Assembly: GCA_963850205.1 (NCBI GenBank)
Contig: CAWKKJ010000017.1
Location: 372,001-436,000 of the forward strand
Length of the DNA stretch: 64,000 nucleotides
Origin: JACVRW01 sp963850205
Lineage (GTDB): Bacteria > Actinomycetota > Thermoleophilia > Solirubrobacterales > Thermoleophilaceae
Reading direction: 5' to 3'
Part shown: positions 33,216 to 41,888 of the stretch, in pieces
Numbering within the stretch: the first letter of the stretch is position 1
Layout: each line of letters opens with the position of its first letter
Notes under the pieces: model-generated
Told to the model about the DNA's origin: nothing
Database searches by the model: none
What the model saw: only the letters and a program-made list of their open reading frames with translations
Translations under genes and position numbers: made by a program

Positions 33216-34152
33216 GCGCGATCGACTCCTGGTACGGGGGCTCGAGCACGCCCGCCTCGGTCACCAGCGCGGTCACCAGGGCGGCCGGCGTCACGTCGAA
33301 GGCGGGGTTGAACGCATCGCCGGCCTCGGTGATCTCGGCCGGGTCACGCTCCTCGATCGGGATCCGCGACCCGTCGGGAGTCCGGTGATCGATGGTCGAC
33401 AGTGGTGCGGCGACGTGAAAGGGAACGCCGTGGCGGTCGGCCAGGACGGCCAGCGGATAGGTGCCCACCTTGTTGGCCACGTCGCCGTTGGCGGCGATCC
33501 GGTCCGCGCCCACCACGATCCGGTCGACCAGCCCGCGGGCGATGATCCCGCCCGCCGCCGCGTCGGCGATGACGCGGTGGGGAATGCCCGCCCGGCGCAG
33601 CTCCCAGGCGGTGAGACGAGCGCCCTGCAGCAGCGGGCGGGTCTCGTCGACCCAGACCAGCGCCAGCCGGCCGCGCTCCCAGGCGGCGGCCAGCACGCCG
33701 CCGGCAGTCCCGACGCCCGCGGTGGCCAGGGCCCCGGCGTTGCAGTGGGTGAGCACGCGGTCCCCCTCGCCGAACAGCTCGGCCCCCGCGGCCGCCAGCC
33801 GCCGGTCGGCCTGCTCCTGCTCGTGGTGGATACGACGGGCTTCCCGGAGCGGGTCCTCCGCCTCCACGGCGCGCTCGATCGCCCAGGCCAGGTTCACCGC
33901 GGTGGGCCGGGTCGCGCCCAGCAGCGCGGCCGCGCCCTGCCGGTCCGAGGCCAGCGCGACGCCGTACGCGGCGGCGACCCCGATCGCCGGTGCGCCGCGC
34001 ACGGCGAGCGTGCGTATGCAGTCGGCCACCTCCTCCGGTGACCGGCACCGGATCCAGCGCTCGGTGCCGGGCAGCGCGCGCTGGTCGAGAACCAGCAAGG
34101 CTCCGTCCTCGAAGCGGAGTGGCGCGGCGGTGGCGCTGCCGGACGCGGGCAC
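33199..34152 (-). CDS. mtnA: S-methyl-5-thioribose-1-phosphate isomerase
   Basis: 317 residues. Key residues are Cys137 (THCNAGALAT) and Asp217 (VVGADRIAANGDVANKVGTY), matching the catalytic pair of MtnA, and AVRGAPAIGVAAAYG near 50-64. It isomerises methylthioribose 1-phosphate (or 5-deoxyribose 1-phosphate in DHAP-shunt settings) to the ribulose form. The aldolase domain encoded next would cleave that product. No mtnK, mtnP, mtnC or mtnD is in the window. eIF2B-alpha-like relatives are excluded by the Cys-Asp pair. Confidence 0.93.
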   Translation of the reverse strand: MPASGSATAAPLRFEDGALLVLDQRALPGTERWIRCRSPEEVADCIRTLAVRGAPAIGVAAAYGVALASDRQGAAALLGATRPTAVNLAWAIERAVEAEDPLREARRIHHEQEQADRRLAAAGAELFGEGDRVLTHCNAGALATAGVGTAGGVLAAAWERGRLALVWVDETRPLLQGARLTAWELRRAGIPHRVIADAAAGGIIARGLVDRIVVGADRIAANGDVANKVGTYPLAVLADRHGVPFHVAAPLSTIDHRTPDGSRIPIEERDPAEITEAGDAFNPAFDVTPAALVTALVTEAGVLEPPYQESIARVRPR

Positions 34153-34166
34153 GGCCGCCGACGCTA

Positions 34167-34772
34167 CTAGGTGGCCGGCACCGTCTCGAGCCGGGCGAGG
34201 TGCGCGTCCACGATCTCCATCTGCCGCTCCGGGCCCAGGTCCTCGGGCTCGAATGCGGCCTGCACCGCCAGCCCGTCCACCAGGGCCACGAGGGCCGTCG
34301 CCTCGCAGTTGCAGTCGAGATCCGGCGCGGCCACGCCCTCGGCCTGGGCCCGGGCCAGGGTCTCGGCCAGAAAGCCGCGGCAGGCCCGGTAGGCGTCCCG
34401 CTGGGCCCGCGCAAGGGTCGGCCGGGTGAGGGCCAGGCCCAAGAACGCGAACCAGACCCTGACCTCGGCCCGGCGCTCGGCGTCCAGCGGCAGCATCTCG
34501 GCCAGCGTGGCGCGGGTCAGTTCGAGCGGGTCGGTGGTGCGCTCGGCGGCCATGGCGATTCGCCGGCCCGCCCGGTCGGCCACCGTCTGAAACGCGAAGA
34601 GGACCAGCTCCTCCTTGTCGCGGAAGTAGTGCACCAGGGCGCCGGTGGACCAGCCCGCCTCGGCGGCGACCCTCCGCACGGTCAGGGCCTCCAGGCCCTC
34701 GCGCGAGGCCAGCCGCCAGACGGCCTCGGCCAGCTCGGCCCGTCGCGCGTCGTGATCGACGATCTTCGGCAT
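34167..34772 (-). CDS. TetR-family transcriptional regulator
   Basis: 201 residues from ATG 34770-34772. The helix-turn-helix at about 10-55 includes GLEALTVRRVAAEAGWSTGALVHYF, similar to BetI-type TetR proteins. The C-terminal ligand domain is helical with DCNCEATALVALVDGLAV. It lies 14 bp upstream of mtnA on the same strand and 17 bp from a strong AT-rich palindrome, so it probably represses its own operon and the divergent membrane protein. Confidence 0.9.
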   Translation of the reverse strand: MPKIVDHDARRAELAEAVWRLASREGLEALTVRRVAAEAGWSTGALVHYFRDKEELVLFAFQTVADRAGRRIAMAAERTTDPLELTRATLAEMLPLDAERRAEVRVWFAFLGLALTRPTLARAQRDAYRACRGFLAETLARAQAEGVAAPDLDCNCEATALVALVDGLAVQAAFEPEDLGPERQMEIVDAHLARLETVPAT

Positions 34773-34788
34773 ACCTCGCATTTGATTC

Positions 34789-34808
34789 TATACCAAACGT
34801 TTGATATA
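34789..34808. promoter_or_regulatory. TetR-type operator palindrome
   Basis: TATACCAAACGTTTGATATA: a perfect 10-bp core CAAACGTTTG with TATA arms. It is one of the most AT-rich spots in the window and sits between the divergent starts of the TetR (34772) and the membrane protein (34819). Binding by the neighbouring TetR is inference. Confidence 0.7.
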
Positions 34809-34818
34809 AAACAAACCC

Positions 34819-35163
34819 ATGGAGATCAAGTGGATTCTCGCCATCGCACTGGAGGCCGGCTTCTGGATCATGCTGGCCGCCTTCCTCGTCCTGCGATATC
34901 GGTTCGGGCTGGAGGGCGTCACCCGTTTCTTCGTCATCGGCGTGGTGCTGGACACGGCGGGCATCCTCGCGCTGGGCGTCTGGGACTTCGCCGTCACCGG
35001 GCGCGTGAGCGGCTACACGCTCTTCATCGCGGCGCTGATCGCCTACGGCCTGACCTGGGGCAAGAAGGACCTCAAGCGCCTGGACGCCTGGACGGCGCGC
35101 ACGGTGCGGCCCAGCCGCAAGCGCCGGCCGGCTACCAACCGGCCGTGCCCGGACCGCCCTTGA
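34819..35163 (+). CDS. Small three-helix membrane protein
   Basis: 114 residues with hydrophobic segments at about 5-24, 34-53 and 62-78, then a basic tail (KKDLKRLDAWTARTVRPSRKRR). No catalytic motif is seen. It is divergent from the TetR gene and shares its operator region, so it may be part of the same regulon, for example as a transporter helper or sensor. Its 3' end overlaps the DUF427 gene by 32 bp on the opposite strand. Confidence 0.7.
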   Translation: MEIKWILAIALEAGFWIMLAAFLVLRYRFGLEGVTRFFVIGVVLDTAGILALGVWDFAVTGRVSGYTLFIAALIAYGLTWGKKDLKRLDAWTARTVRPSRKRRPATNRPCPDRP

Positions 35164-35581
35164 AGGGCCCGGTCACGTCGCTCGTGATCCAGCCACCGTA
35201 GAAGTCACCGGCGTTCGGCTCCACCCGCTCCTCGCCGACGAAGCAGGCCCCGACCAGCTGGGGATAGAAGGCGACGTGGTCGCGGAGCTCCTCGTAGCCC
35301 GCCCGGGGCTCGGGGTACGACCAGCAGGCGGCCGGCGATCCGTCGAGGCTCCAGTAGCTCGCCTGTCCCTTCCACTCGCAGGCGGTGCGACGCGCGTGCG
35401 GCTCGAGCAGATCCATCCGCACGTCGTCGGGAGGGAAGTAGAAGGCCGGGGCTTGGCTGGTCTCCAGCACCCGCAGCACGCGCTCGGAGTCGGCGATCGC
35501 CACTCCACCGTGCTCGACTCGCGCGGAGCGAGAGGAGCGCTCGACGGCCGGAGGCCGCGGATAGTCCCAGACGGACTCCAT
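35132..35581 (-). CDS. DUF427 protein
   Basis: 149 residues from ATG 35579-35581 (MESVWDYPRPPAVE). DUF427 signatures: WDYPRPPAVE, GGVAIADSERVLRVLETSQAP, YYFPPDDV-like at FYFPPDDVRMDLL, CEWKGQASYWSL, WSYPEP and VAFYP. The fold is a small beta-rich domain; its chemistry is unknown. A longer in-frame start at 35644 would add 21 atypical residues. Confidence 0.9.
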   Translation of the reverse strand: MESVWDYPRPPAVERSSRSARVEHGGVAIADSERVLRVLETSQAPAFYFPPDDVRMDLLEPHARRTACEWKGQASYWSLDGSPAACWSYPEPRAGYEELRDHVAFYPQLVGACFVGEERVEPNAGDFYGGWITSDVTGPFKGGPGTAGW

Positions 35582-35680
35582 CAGGTCCGAGACTAGTTGC
35601 CGCACCCCTGGCGCCAGGGACCGGCGACGCGCCAACAAGACCACGCCGCGGGCCCGCGGTCCCAGCGGGAAGACGTGACG

Positions 35681-36070
35681 CTACCCGGGGGTCAGATCGC
35701 TTCCGCGCCGACTTCGCGAAGCCTTAATGCTCTCTTCACCGGCGTTCTCGAGGCGGTCCAGCTCACGCCGCAGGTCGGAGCGCAGGCGCTCCACCTCGTT
35801 CTCCTCGACCTCCGGGTCGGACTCCGCCGCGCGGACCAGCGCCGCGGCCAAGCCCTCGCTCGCCCTGCGCAGGTCTTGGCCGGCACGGTCGAAGTCGAGC
35901 GCGCCACGGAGCTCCAGCGCGCGGGCCTTCAGGTCCTCCGCCAGGGCCTCGATCGAGCGCCGGTCGGGTTCGGGCAGCGCTCGCCAGCGCGAGTGCAGCG
36001 AGCGGGCCACGCGGACGGCGACGGCCGCCGTGGCCGCCGCCCCGCCGAGCACGAGCTTTCCCGATGCCAT
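35681..36070 (-). CDS. Small membrane-anchored helical protein
   Basis: 129 residues with an N-terminal hydrophobic segment (about 5-24, LVLGGAAATAAVAVRVARSL) followed by a long charged helix (about 40-115) rich in Glu, Arg and Leu, consistent with a coiled coil. The end (SIKASRSRRGSD) is basic. No family recognised. It stands alone, about 40 bp from the LLM oxidoreductase stop on the same strand. Confidence 0.65.
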   Translation of the reverse strand: MASGKLVLGGAAATAAVAVRVARSLHSRWRALPEPDRRSIEALAEDLKARALELRGALDFDRAGQDLRRASEGLAAALVRAAESDPEVEENEVERLRSDLRRELDRLENAGEESIKASRSRRGSDLTPG

Positions 36071-36116
36071 CGCGCTGCCATGGTGGCGGCGGCGGGGGAC
36101 GGAACCGACGGGGCCG

Positions 36117-36971
36117 CTACAGCGCGGCGGCGGCCAGCAGGTCGACCTGCTCGGTGTCGGCGGAGCTGGGGAAGAAGATCAGCTCGTCGCAGCCGGCCTC
36201 GCTGAAGGCCTGGGCGTAGCCCCTGACCATCTCCTCGCTCTTGGCCACCGAGCCGACGATCGCCTCGGCGTAATCCCCCAGCCAGGCGTAGTAGTCCCCG
36301 ATGTTCTTCCTGGCGTCGTCCTCGGCCGTATCGCCCAGGCCGAAGTAGGCCAGCGAGGAGGCCTTGGGCGTGCCCTCGCGGCCCGCGTCCTTCCATGCTG
36401 CGAGCAGCTTCTCGCGGGCCTCGGCGAACTGGTCGGGCGTGCCGCCGCCCATGATCCAGCCGTCGCCGTACTGGGCGGCGCGCCGGAAGGCGGCGTCGAC
36501 CATGCCGCCCACGAGGATCGGCGGGGGATCGACCTCGGGGCCGATCGCGCCGGCGTAGCCGCGCTCCTCACCGGCCCAGATCCTCTTCATCTCATCCAGC
36601 ATCTCCTCCAGGCGCCGTCCCCGGCCCTCCATCGACACGCCCGAGGCCTCGTAGTCGTCCTCCCGTGCGCCGATCGCGATGCCCAGCTCGAAGCGGCCGC
36701 CGGAGAGGTCCTGCACGGTGGCCGCCTGCTTGGCCAGCAGGGCGGTGTTGCCCCGGTAGGGGGCGATCAGGATCCCGGTGGTGAGCCGGATGCGCTCGGT
36801 CACGGCGGCCGCCGCCCCCAGGCTCACCAGCGGCTCGTAGTTGGCGTAGACGATGCGATCGAGCACCCCGAGCGTCGAGAAGCCGGCCCGCTCGGCCCGT
36901 TGCGCCCACTCCAGGACCTGCCCTGCCTCCGCCCCGGGAATCGTGGTGGGCAGCCCGATACCGATCTCCAT
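36117..36971 (-). CDS. LLM-class F420-dependent oxidoreductase
   Basis: 284 residues from ATG 36969-36971 (MEIGIGLPTT). Luciferase-like TIM barrel with motifs EWAQRAERAGFSTLGVLDR, RIRLTTGILIAPYRG, KQAATVQDLSGGRFELGIAIGAREDDYEA and PPPILVGG. The family uses FMN or F420 to transfer hydride or oxygen; actinobacterial members of this kind usually use F420. It is divergent from a PPOX-class protein of F420 type, which supports F420 usage. Substrate unknown. Confidence 0.88.
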   Translation of the reverse strand: MEIGIGLPTTIPGAEAGQVLEWAQRAERAGFSTLGVLDRIVYANYEPLVSLGAAAAVTERIRLTTGILIAPYRGNTALLAKQAATVQDLSGGRFELGIAIGAREDDYEASGVSMEGRGRRLEEMLDEMKRIWAGEERGYAGAIGPEVDPPPILVGGMVDAAFRRAAQYGDGWIMGGGTPDQFAEAREKLLAAWKDAGREGTPKASSLAYFGLGDTAEDDARKNIGDYYAWLGDYAEAIVGSVAKSEEMVRGYAQAFSEAGCDELIFFPSSADTEQVDLLAAAAL

Positions 36972-37014
36972 GTCGCTCCTCCCGAGGGACTCCACGGCCC
37001 TCTACGCTCGGGCC

Positions 37015-37437
37015 GTGACTCTAGAGCAGCTTCCCGCCTGGGGCCGTGATCTTCTGGAGACCGAGCGGGTGGGGCGGCTCGCCTTCCTCGACGACGCCGG
37101 CCGGCCCCGGGTGCTGCCCGTGACCTACGCGGTGAGCGGCGACGCGGTGTGGAGCGCGATCGACGACAAACCGAAGAGCGCATCCGAGCCCGCCCGGCTG
37201 CGCTACCTGCGGCGCCGCCCGCAGGCCGCGCTCTGCGTGGACGTCTACGACGACGACTGGGATCGGCTCGCCTGGGTGCAGCTCCTGGGCGAGGTCGCGC
37301 TCCTCGATGTGGCCGAGGCAGGCGACGCGCTGAAGGCGCTCGTGGCCCGCTACGGGCCCTACCGGGAGCGCACGCCGCCCGGCCCGCTTCTGCGGCTGTC
37401 GGTCGAGCGCTCGCTGTCCTGGCGCGCGACCGGATAG
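37015..37437 (+). CDS. PPOX-class F420-binding protein
   Basis: 140 residues from GTG 37015. A pyridoxamine 5-phosphate oxidase-like split barrel: VGRLAFLDDAGRPRVLPVTYAV at about 18-39, ARLRYLRRRPQAALCVDVYDD, WVQLLGEVALLD. It resembles the Rv0121-type subgroup of F420-binding proteins (TIGR03668). It is divergent from the LLM-class oxidoreductase and its 3' end overlaps the sulfurtransferase gene by 79 bp on the opposite strand. Exact activity unknown. Confidence 0.85.
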   Translation: MTLEQLPAWGRDLLETERVGRLAFLDDAGRPRVLPVTYAVSGDAVWSAIDDKPKSASEPARLRYLRRRPQAALCVDVYDDDWDRLAWVQLLGEVALLDVAEAGDALKALVARYGPYRERTPPGPLLRLSVERSLSWRATG

Positions 37438-38234
37438 CCCCGCGCCGACCACTCGCTCCAGGAACCCGGAAAGAGGTGGGCGGGGCCGAGCCCCGCCACC
37501 TCGGCGGCCAGGATCACCGTGCAGGCCGTGATCCCGGAGCCGCAGTAGGCCACCAGCTCCTCCCCGGGCCCCGCGCCGGCGCGGTCGAAGCGCTCGCGCA
37601 GCTCGGCCGCCGGCAGAAAGGCTCCGCCGGGCGCCAGCTCCGCGAAGGGGAGGTTGCGCGCGCCGGGGATGTGGCCGGCCACGGGGTCGATGGGCTCGGT
37701 CTCGCCCCGGAAGCGCTCAGGGGCGCGGGCATCGAGAAGAAGACGCGCGTCCGCGGCCAGGTCGTCGGCGTCCACGGTGTCGCCCTCGCGCTCGAGGGCG
37801 GTGAAATCGCCCGCGCCCACCTGCTCGGTCCCGGTGGCCAGCGGGAGGCCGGCCGAGCGCCACCCGTCCAGGCCGCCGTCCAGCACCGAGGCCCGCTCGT
37901 GGCCGAAGTGGCGCAGCAGCCACCAGAGACGGGCGGCGCTGCCCTCGCCCGCCTCGTCGTAGGCGATCACATGCGTTTCGTTGCCGATGCCGGCCCGCCG
38001 TGCCGCCCGCTCGAAGTCGCCGGCGGCGGGTAGCGGGTGCCGTCCGCGCTCGCCCGGGGGCCCGGCCAGTTCGCGGTCGAGATCCAGGAAGCCCGCGCCG
38101 GGCACGTGCCCGGCGAGATAGCCGGGCTCGCCCGCGCCGGGCCGGCCGAGGGTGTAGCGGCAGTCCACCACGGCCACGGCTCCGAGCCGCTCGCTCAGCC
38201 AGGAGGCGCTGACGAGCGGTCCCGGTGCGCTCAT
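37359..38234 (-). CDS. Two-domain sulfurtransferase (TST type)
   Basis: 291 residues. Domain 1 (about 1-130) has WLSERLGAVAVVDCRYTLG and GHVPGAGFLDLDRELAGP; domain 2 (about 140-270) has the active site VAYCGSGITAC. It transfers sulfane sulfur from thiosulfate or mercaptopyruvate to a thiol or cyanide. The stop lies 79 bp inside the convergent PPOX gene and the last 25 residues are of low complexity, so the real protein may be shorter. Its ATG overlaps the methyltransferase stop (ATGA). Confidence 0.88.
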   Translation of the reverse strand: MSAPGPLVSASWLSERLGAVAVVDCRYTLGRPGAGEPGYLAGHVPGAGFLDLDRELAGPPGERGRHPLPAAGDFERAARRAGIGNETHVIAYDEAGEGSAARLWWLLRHFGHERASVLDGGLDGWRSAGLPLATGTEQVGAGDFTALEREGDTVDADDLAADARLLLDARAPERFRGETEPIDPVAGHIPGARNLPFAELAPGGAFLPAAELRERFDRAGAGPGEELVAYCGSGITACTVILAAEVAGLGPAHLFPGSWSEWSARGYPVARQDSERSTDSRRSGPGGVRSR

Positions 38235-39064
38235 TGCACCGCGGCGACGAGCGCCCGCCCAGGGAGTACGAGCTCGCCGTTGCCGAAGCGAGACACCCCG
38301 CTCTCCACCTTCGCGCGCAGCTCGGCGACCTCGGCCTCCGAGAACTCCGCCAGCCTGAGGCCGAGGGGGCTGAGGGTGGTCACGAAGTGCCAGTAGTCGT
38401 CGAAGCCGGCGAAGCGCCAGGGCACCTCCACCTCCTCCGGCCGGGGGTCGGAGAAGCCGGCCTCGCCCAGGAGTGCTCGCAGGCGATCGCGGTCGGCCAG
38501 GTAGAACATGTGCGGCGCATCCGGATCCGGCGGCGGGGCACCGGTCTTCTCGAGCAGGGCGCGACCGGGCACCGCGGCCCAGGGATTGTGCTCGCGCGCG
38601 TCCCAGACCGCCAGCGCCAGCCGCCCGCCGTCGCGAAGCACCCGCCGGGTCTCGGCCAGGGCCGCGGGCGGGTCGGGCATGAGCATGTAGCCGAAGCGGC
38701 AGAGCACCGCATCCACGCTGTCGTCGGCGAGGTCCATGCGCTCGGCGTCCATCAGGCGCACCTCGGTGCCGTCCAGCTCGTGCTCTTCGGCCGCGCGACG
38801 GGCCGCGTCGACCATGTTGGGCGCGAAGTCGGTGAGGATGGCCCTGCCGCCCGGCTGCACCCTCCGGGCGGCCGCGAGCCCGGTCTCGCCGGTGCCCGCG
38901 GCCAGCTCGAGCACCGTCTGCCCGGCCTGCAGCTCGAGCACGTCCAGAAGGCGCTCGCTCACCTGCCTGGTGGCGTCCCACATGGCGGTCCGCTCGCGGT
39001 CCCAGCCGGCGGCCATCGCCTGCCACAGGTCGTAGGTGGCGCTGCGGTATTCCTCGGTCTTCAC
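38231..39064 (-). CDS. SAM-dependent class I methyltransferase
   Basis: 277 residues. The SAM-binding motif I is VLELAAGTGETGL at about 51-63, with TDFAPNM (motif II region) and DAVLCRFGYMLMPDP. The C-terminal part (about 180-275) is a substrate cap with no family hint. Similar to UbiE/COQ5-like methyltransferases in the core. Translational coupling with the sulfurtransferase suggests a joint function, for example thiol or sulfur metabolism, but this is inference. Confidence 0.85.
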   Translation of the reverse strand: MKTEEYRSATYDLWQAMAAGWDRERTAMWDATRQVSERLLDVLELQAGQTVLELAAGTGETGLAAARRVQPGGRAILTDFAPNMVDAARRAAEEHELDGTEVRLMDAERMDLADDSVDAVLCRFGYMLMPDPPAALAETRRVLRDGGRLALAVWDAREHNPWAAVPGRALLEKTGAPPPDPDAPHMFYLADRDRLRALLGEAGFSDPRPEEVEVPWRFAGFDDYWHFVTTLSPLGLRLAEFSEAEVAELRAKVESGVSRFGNGELVLPGRALVAAVQ

Positions 39065-39089
39065 TCGACTGCGATGGTACGGAACCGCC

Positions 39090-40064
39090 GTGCGCGCGAT
39101 GGTGCTCGAAGCTCCCGGCCGTCCCCTCCGCGAGGCGGAGGTCCCCAGCCCTGAGCCAGGGGCGGGGGAGGTGCTGCTCGAGGTGGCCGCCTGCGGGGTC
39201 TGCCGGACCGACCTCCACGTGGTCGACGGCGAGCTGCCCGATCCCCGTCTGCCGCTCGTGCTCGGCCATCAGATCGTGGCCCGCGTGCTCGGCGGCGGCG
39301 AGCGCTTCGCGGTGGGCGACCGGGTGGGTGTGCCCTGGCTCGGGTGGACCTGCGGGGTGTGCCGCTACTGCCGCTCGGGGCGCGAGAACCTCTGCGACCG
39401 GGCGCGCTTCACCGGCTACCAGCGCGACGGCGGCTACGCGCAGCGGGCGGTGGCGGACGAGCGCTTCTGCTTCGGTATCCCCGAGGGCTACCCCGACCTG
39501 CAGGCCGCGCCGCTGCTGTGCGCGGGGCTGATCGGCTACCGCACGCTGAGGTTCGCCGGCGACGCGGAGCGGATCGGGCTCTACGGGTTCGGCGCGGCGG
39601 CCCACATCGTGAGCCAGGTGGCCCGCCACCAGGGTCGCCGGGTGTTCGCCTTCACGCGCGCGGGCGACGAGGCCGGTCAGCGCTTCGCCCTGCGGGAGGG
39701 CGCGGAATGGGCCGGCGACAGCGATGCCGAGCCGCCGGAGGAGCTCGACGCCGCGCTCATCTTCGCGCCCGTCGGCAAGCTGGTCCCGGCGGCGCTGCGG
39801 GCCGTGGCCAAGGGTGGCGTGGTGGTGTGCGGCGGGATCCACATGAGCGACATCCCCGCCTTTCCCTACGAGCTGCTCTGGGGCGAGCGCACGCTCCGCT
39901 CGGTGGCCAACCTCACCCGCGCCGACGGCGAGGAGTTCCTGGCGCTGGCGCCGCGGGTGCCCGTTCGCACCGAGGTCGAGTCCTTCCCGCTCACACAGGC
40001 CAACCAGGCGCTGGAGCGGCTGCGCGCGGGCACGTTGAACGGCGCGGCCGCGCTCGTGCCCTGA
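39090..40064 (+). CDS. Zinc-dependent alcohol dehydrogenase
   Basis: 324 residues from GTG 39090 (MRAMVLEAPGRPL). Catalytic zinc ligands are expected in ACGVCRTDLH (C36) and GHQI. The four structural-zinc cysteines are seen in TCGVCRYCRSGRENLC. The coenzyme domain has YGFGAAAHI. It oxidises alcohols or reduces aldehydes with NAD(P). The Rossmann motif GxGxxG is altered to YGFGAAAH, which is usual in this AdhP-like subgroup. Divergent from the methyltransferase gene. Confidence 0.9.
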   Translation: MRAMVLEAPGRPLREAEVPSPEPGAGEVLLEVAACGVCRTDLHVVDGELPDPRLPLVLGHQIVARVLGGGERFAVGDRVGVPWLGWTCGVCRYCRSGRENLCDRARFTGYQRDGGYAQRAVADERFCFGIPEGYPDLQAAPLLCAGLIGYRTLRFAGDAERIGLYGFGAAAHIVSQVARHQGRRVFAFTRAGDEAGQRFALREGAEWAGDSDAEPPEELDAALIFAPVGKLVPAALRAVAKGGVVVCGGIHMSDIPAFPYELLWGERTLRSVANLTRADGEEFLALAPRVPVRTEVESFPLTQANQALERLRAGTLNGAAALVP

Positions 40065-40067
40065 GTC

Positions 40068-40871
40068 TCAGGCGGCGCGGAGGGTCCGGCGGGCGCGCGG
40101 GAGAGGTTGCCCGGAGTCGGCGGGTGTCTTTCCGAGCGCGTCCGCCAGCGCACGGAAGACCCCGGCGTTCACGGCCATGCCGCAATGCGACGAGCGGACC
40201 TCCACCTGCTCGGCCTGGGGGTCGAGGCAGGCGCGCCAGTCGACGATGCCGTCGGTCTTGGAGTAGATCGACACGAAGCGGACCCCGTCGCCGAGCGGGC
40301 TGGCCACGTCCTCCCAGAAGGGGGCGCAGCACTCGCCTTCGAGACAGGAGCGCTTGAACAGGCGCGGCACGCCCAGGGAGCCCAGCCCGCTCACCGCCTG
40401 AAGCTGAAGGCGCACGAACGGGTGCACCGCAAGCGGGTCGACCTGGGGGGAGCCAAGCGTGACCAGCCCGTCCACGAGGTCCTGCCGCCGGCGCGTCAGC
40501 GCCCGGGCCAGGCCTCCCCCGCGGCTCTGCCCGACGAGGACGGCCGGGCGGTCCTGCTCGTCCACCAGCCGCTCCAGCCGGGCCTCGAGACGGGTCAGGG
40601 CGGCGCCCGAACAGTCCACGTTGGCCACCATCCCGGCCCGGCTGGACCGGTAGCCACACCGGCGCAGCCAGTCCGACATGATCATCAGCGACCCGTCCCC
40701 GGCGAGGAAGCCCGGGATGAGCATCACCGGGCGCCCTTCTCCCGGCGCCACTCCCTTGCCGCGGAAGACCGGATCGCGCAGCAGCGCCGCGGCCTCGAGG
40801 CCGAACCGGGCCTCCCGCCAGATCGGCGGCCGCGCGCTGCGGTCAGGCGAGGCGGGTCTCATCGGGGGCAC
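40068..40871 (-). CDS. Alpha/beta hydrolase (lipase-like)
   Basis: 267 residues. The fold shows MLIPGFLAGDGSLMIM at about 50-65 (oxyanion region), the nucleophile elbow VGQSRGGGLARAL at about 113-125 with Ser, and a His in VRSSHCGMAVN at about 230. It resembles PGAP1/lipase-like serine hydrolases. The cysteine pair in SCLEGECCAPF is unusual and could form a disulfide if exported, although no signal peptide is visible. Start could be ATG 40862. Confidence 0.75.
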   Translation of the reverse strand: MPPMRPASPDRSARPPIWREARFGLEAAALLRDPVFRGKGVAPGEGRPVMLIPGFLAGDGSLMIMSDWLRRCGYRSSRAGMVANVDCSGAALTRLEARLERLVDEQDRPAVLVGQSRGGGLARALTRRRQDLVDGLVTLGSPQVDPLAVHPFVRLQLQAVSGLGSLGVPRLFKRSCLEGECCAPFWEDVASPLGDGVRFVSIYSKTDGIVDWRACLDPQAEQVEVRSSHCGMAVNAGVFRALADALGKTPADSGQPLPRARRTLRAA

Positions 40872-40881
40872 TGCACCTTAT

Positions 40882-40892
40882 TCAACGGTTGA
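40882..40892. promoter_or_regulatory. Short inverted repeat in divergent gap
   Basis: TCAAC-G-GTTGA is a perfect 11-bp inverted repeat within an AT-richer stretch between the divergent hydrolase (40871) and dehydrogenase (40936) genes. It may be an operator or part of a promoter; no regulator gene is adjacent. Confidence 0.3.
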
Positions 40893-40935
40893 GACGAATT
40901 GGTTCATCCGCGGCGTCGTGCTTTAGTACCCGCCG

Positions 40936-41880
40936 GTGCGTGCGCTGACCATTGACGACGGGCGGCTGGTCGTAGCCGAACGGCCCGATCCGGAGCCCGC
41001 CGGGGCCGAGCTGCTGGTGCGGGTGCGGGCGGCCGGCCTCAACGGCGCCGACATGCTGCAGCTCAAGGGCGCCTACCCGGCGCCGCCCGGCTCCCCGCCG
41101 GACATCCCCGGGCTCGAGCTCGCCGGCGAGGTGGCGGCGGTGGGCCCGGAGGCGCGGCGCTTCGCCCCGGGCGATCGCGTGATGGCGATCGTGGGCGGCG
41201 GTGGCCAGGCCGAGCTGGCGCTGGTGCACGAGCGCGGCGCCATGCCGGTGCCCGAGGGCCTCGACTGGCCCCAGGCTGGGGGCCTGCCGGAGGTGTTCGT
41301 GACCGCGCACGACGCCGTGTTCACCCAGGCCGGCCTCCGCCCGGGCGAGCGGCTGTTGGTACACGGCGCCGCCGGCGGCGTGGGCACCGCGGCGGTGCAG
41401 CTCGGCCGGGCGGCCGGCGCACGGGTGAGCGCGACGGTCAGGCGCGAGGAGCTGCGTCCGGAGGTCGAGCGTCTGGGGGCGCGGGTGCTCGCGCCCGAGG
41501 GGTTCGAGCAGCACGGGCCCTACGACGTGATCCTCGAGCTGGTGGGCGCCGGCAACCTCGCGCCGAACCTGGAGGCGCTGGCCACGCGAGGCCGCATCGT
41601 CGTGATCGGGGTCGGAGGCAGCGGCCCGAAGGCGGAGATCAACCTGGTGGCCCTGATGCAGAAGCGGGGCAGCATCCATGCCTCGACCCTGCGCTCCCGG
41701 CCGTTGGAGGACAAGGCCCTGGCCACGCGGCTGGTGGAGAAGGAGGTGCTCCCCGCCTTCGCTCGCGGCGACCTCACCGTGCCGGTGGCCGCCACCTATC
41801 CGCTCGACGAGGCGGAGGCGGCCTACGAGCGCTTCCAGGCGGGCGGCAAGCTGGGCAAGATCGTGCTGCTGGCTTCGTAG
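40936..41880 (+). CDS. Quinone oxidoreductase-like MDR protein
   Basis: 314 residues from GTG 40936. Zinc-independent medium-chain reductase: AAGLNGADMLQLKGAYPAPP at about 32-51, GLELAGEVAAVG, the Rossmann motif HGAAGGVGTAAVQLG at about 139-153, and LDEAEAAYERFQAGGKLGKIVL at the C-terminus. The catalytic-zinc cysteines of alcohol dehydrogenases are absent. It reduces quinones or enones with NADPH. It converges with the TetR gene (8-bp gap). Confidence 0.9.
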   Translation: MRALTIDDGRLVVAERPDPEPAGAELLVRVRAAGLNGADMLQLKGAYPAPPGSPPDIPGLELAGEVAAVGPEARRFAPGDRVMAIVGGGGQAELALVHERGAMPVPEGLDWPQAGGLPEVFVTAHDAVFTQAGLRPGERLLVHGAAGGVGTAAVQLGRAAGARVSATVRREELRPEVERLGARVLAPEGFEQHGPYDVILELVGAGNLAPNLEALATRGRIVVIGVGGSGPKAEINLVALMQKRGSIHASTLRSRPLEDKALATRLVEKEVLPAFARGDLTVPVAATYPLDEAEAAYERFQAGGKLGKIVLLAS

Positions 41881-41888
41881 CACGCCCT

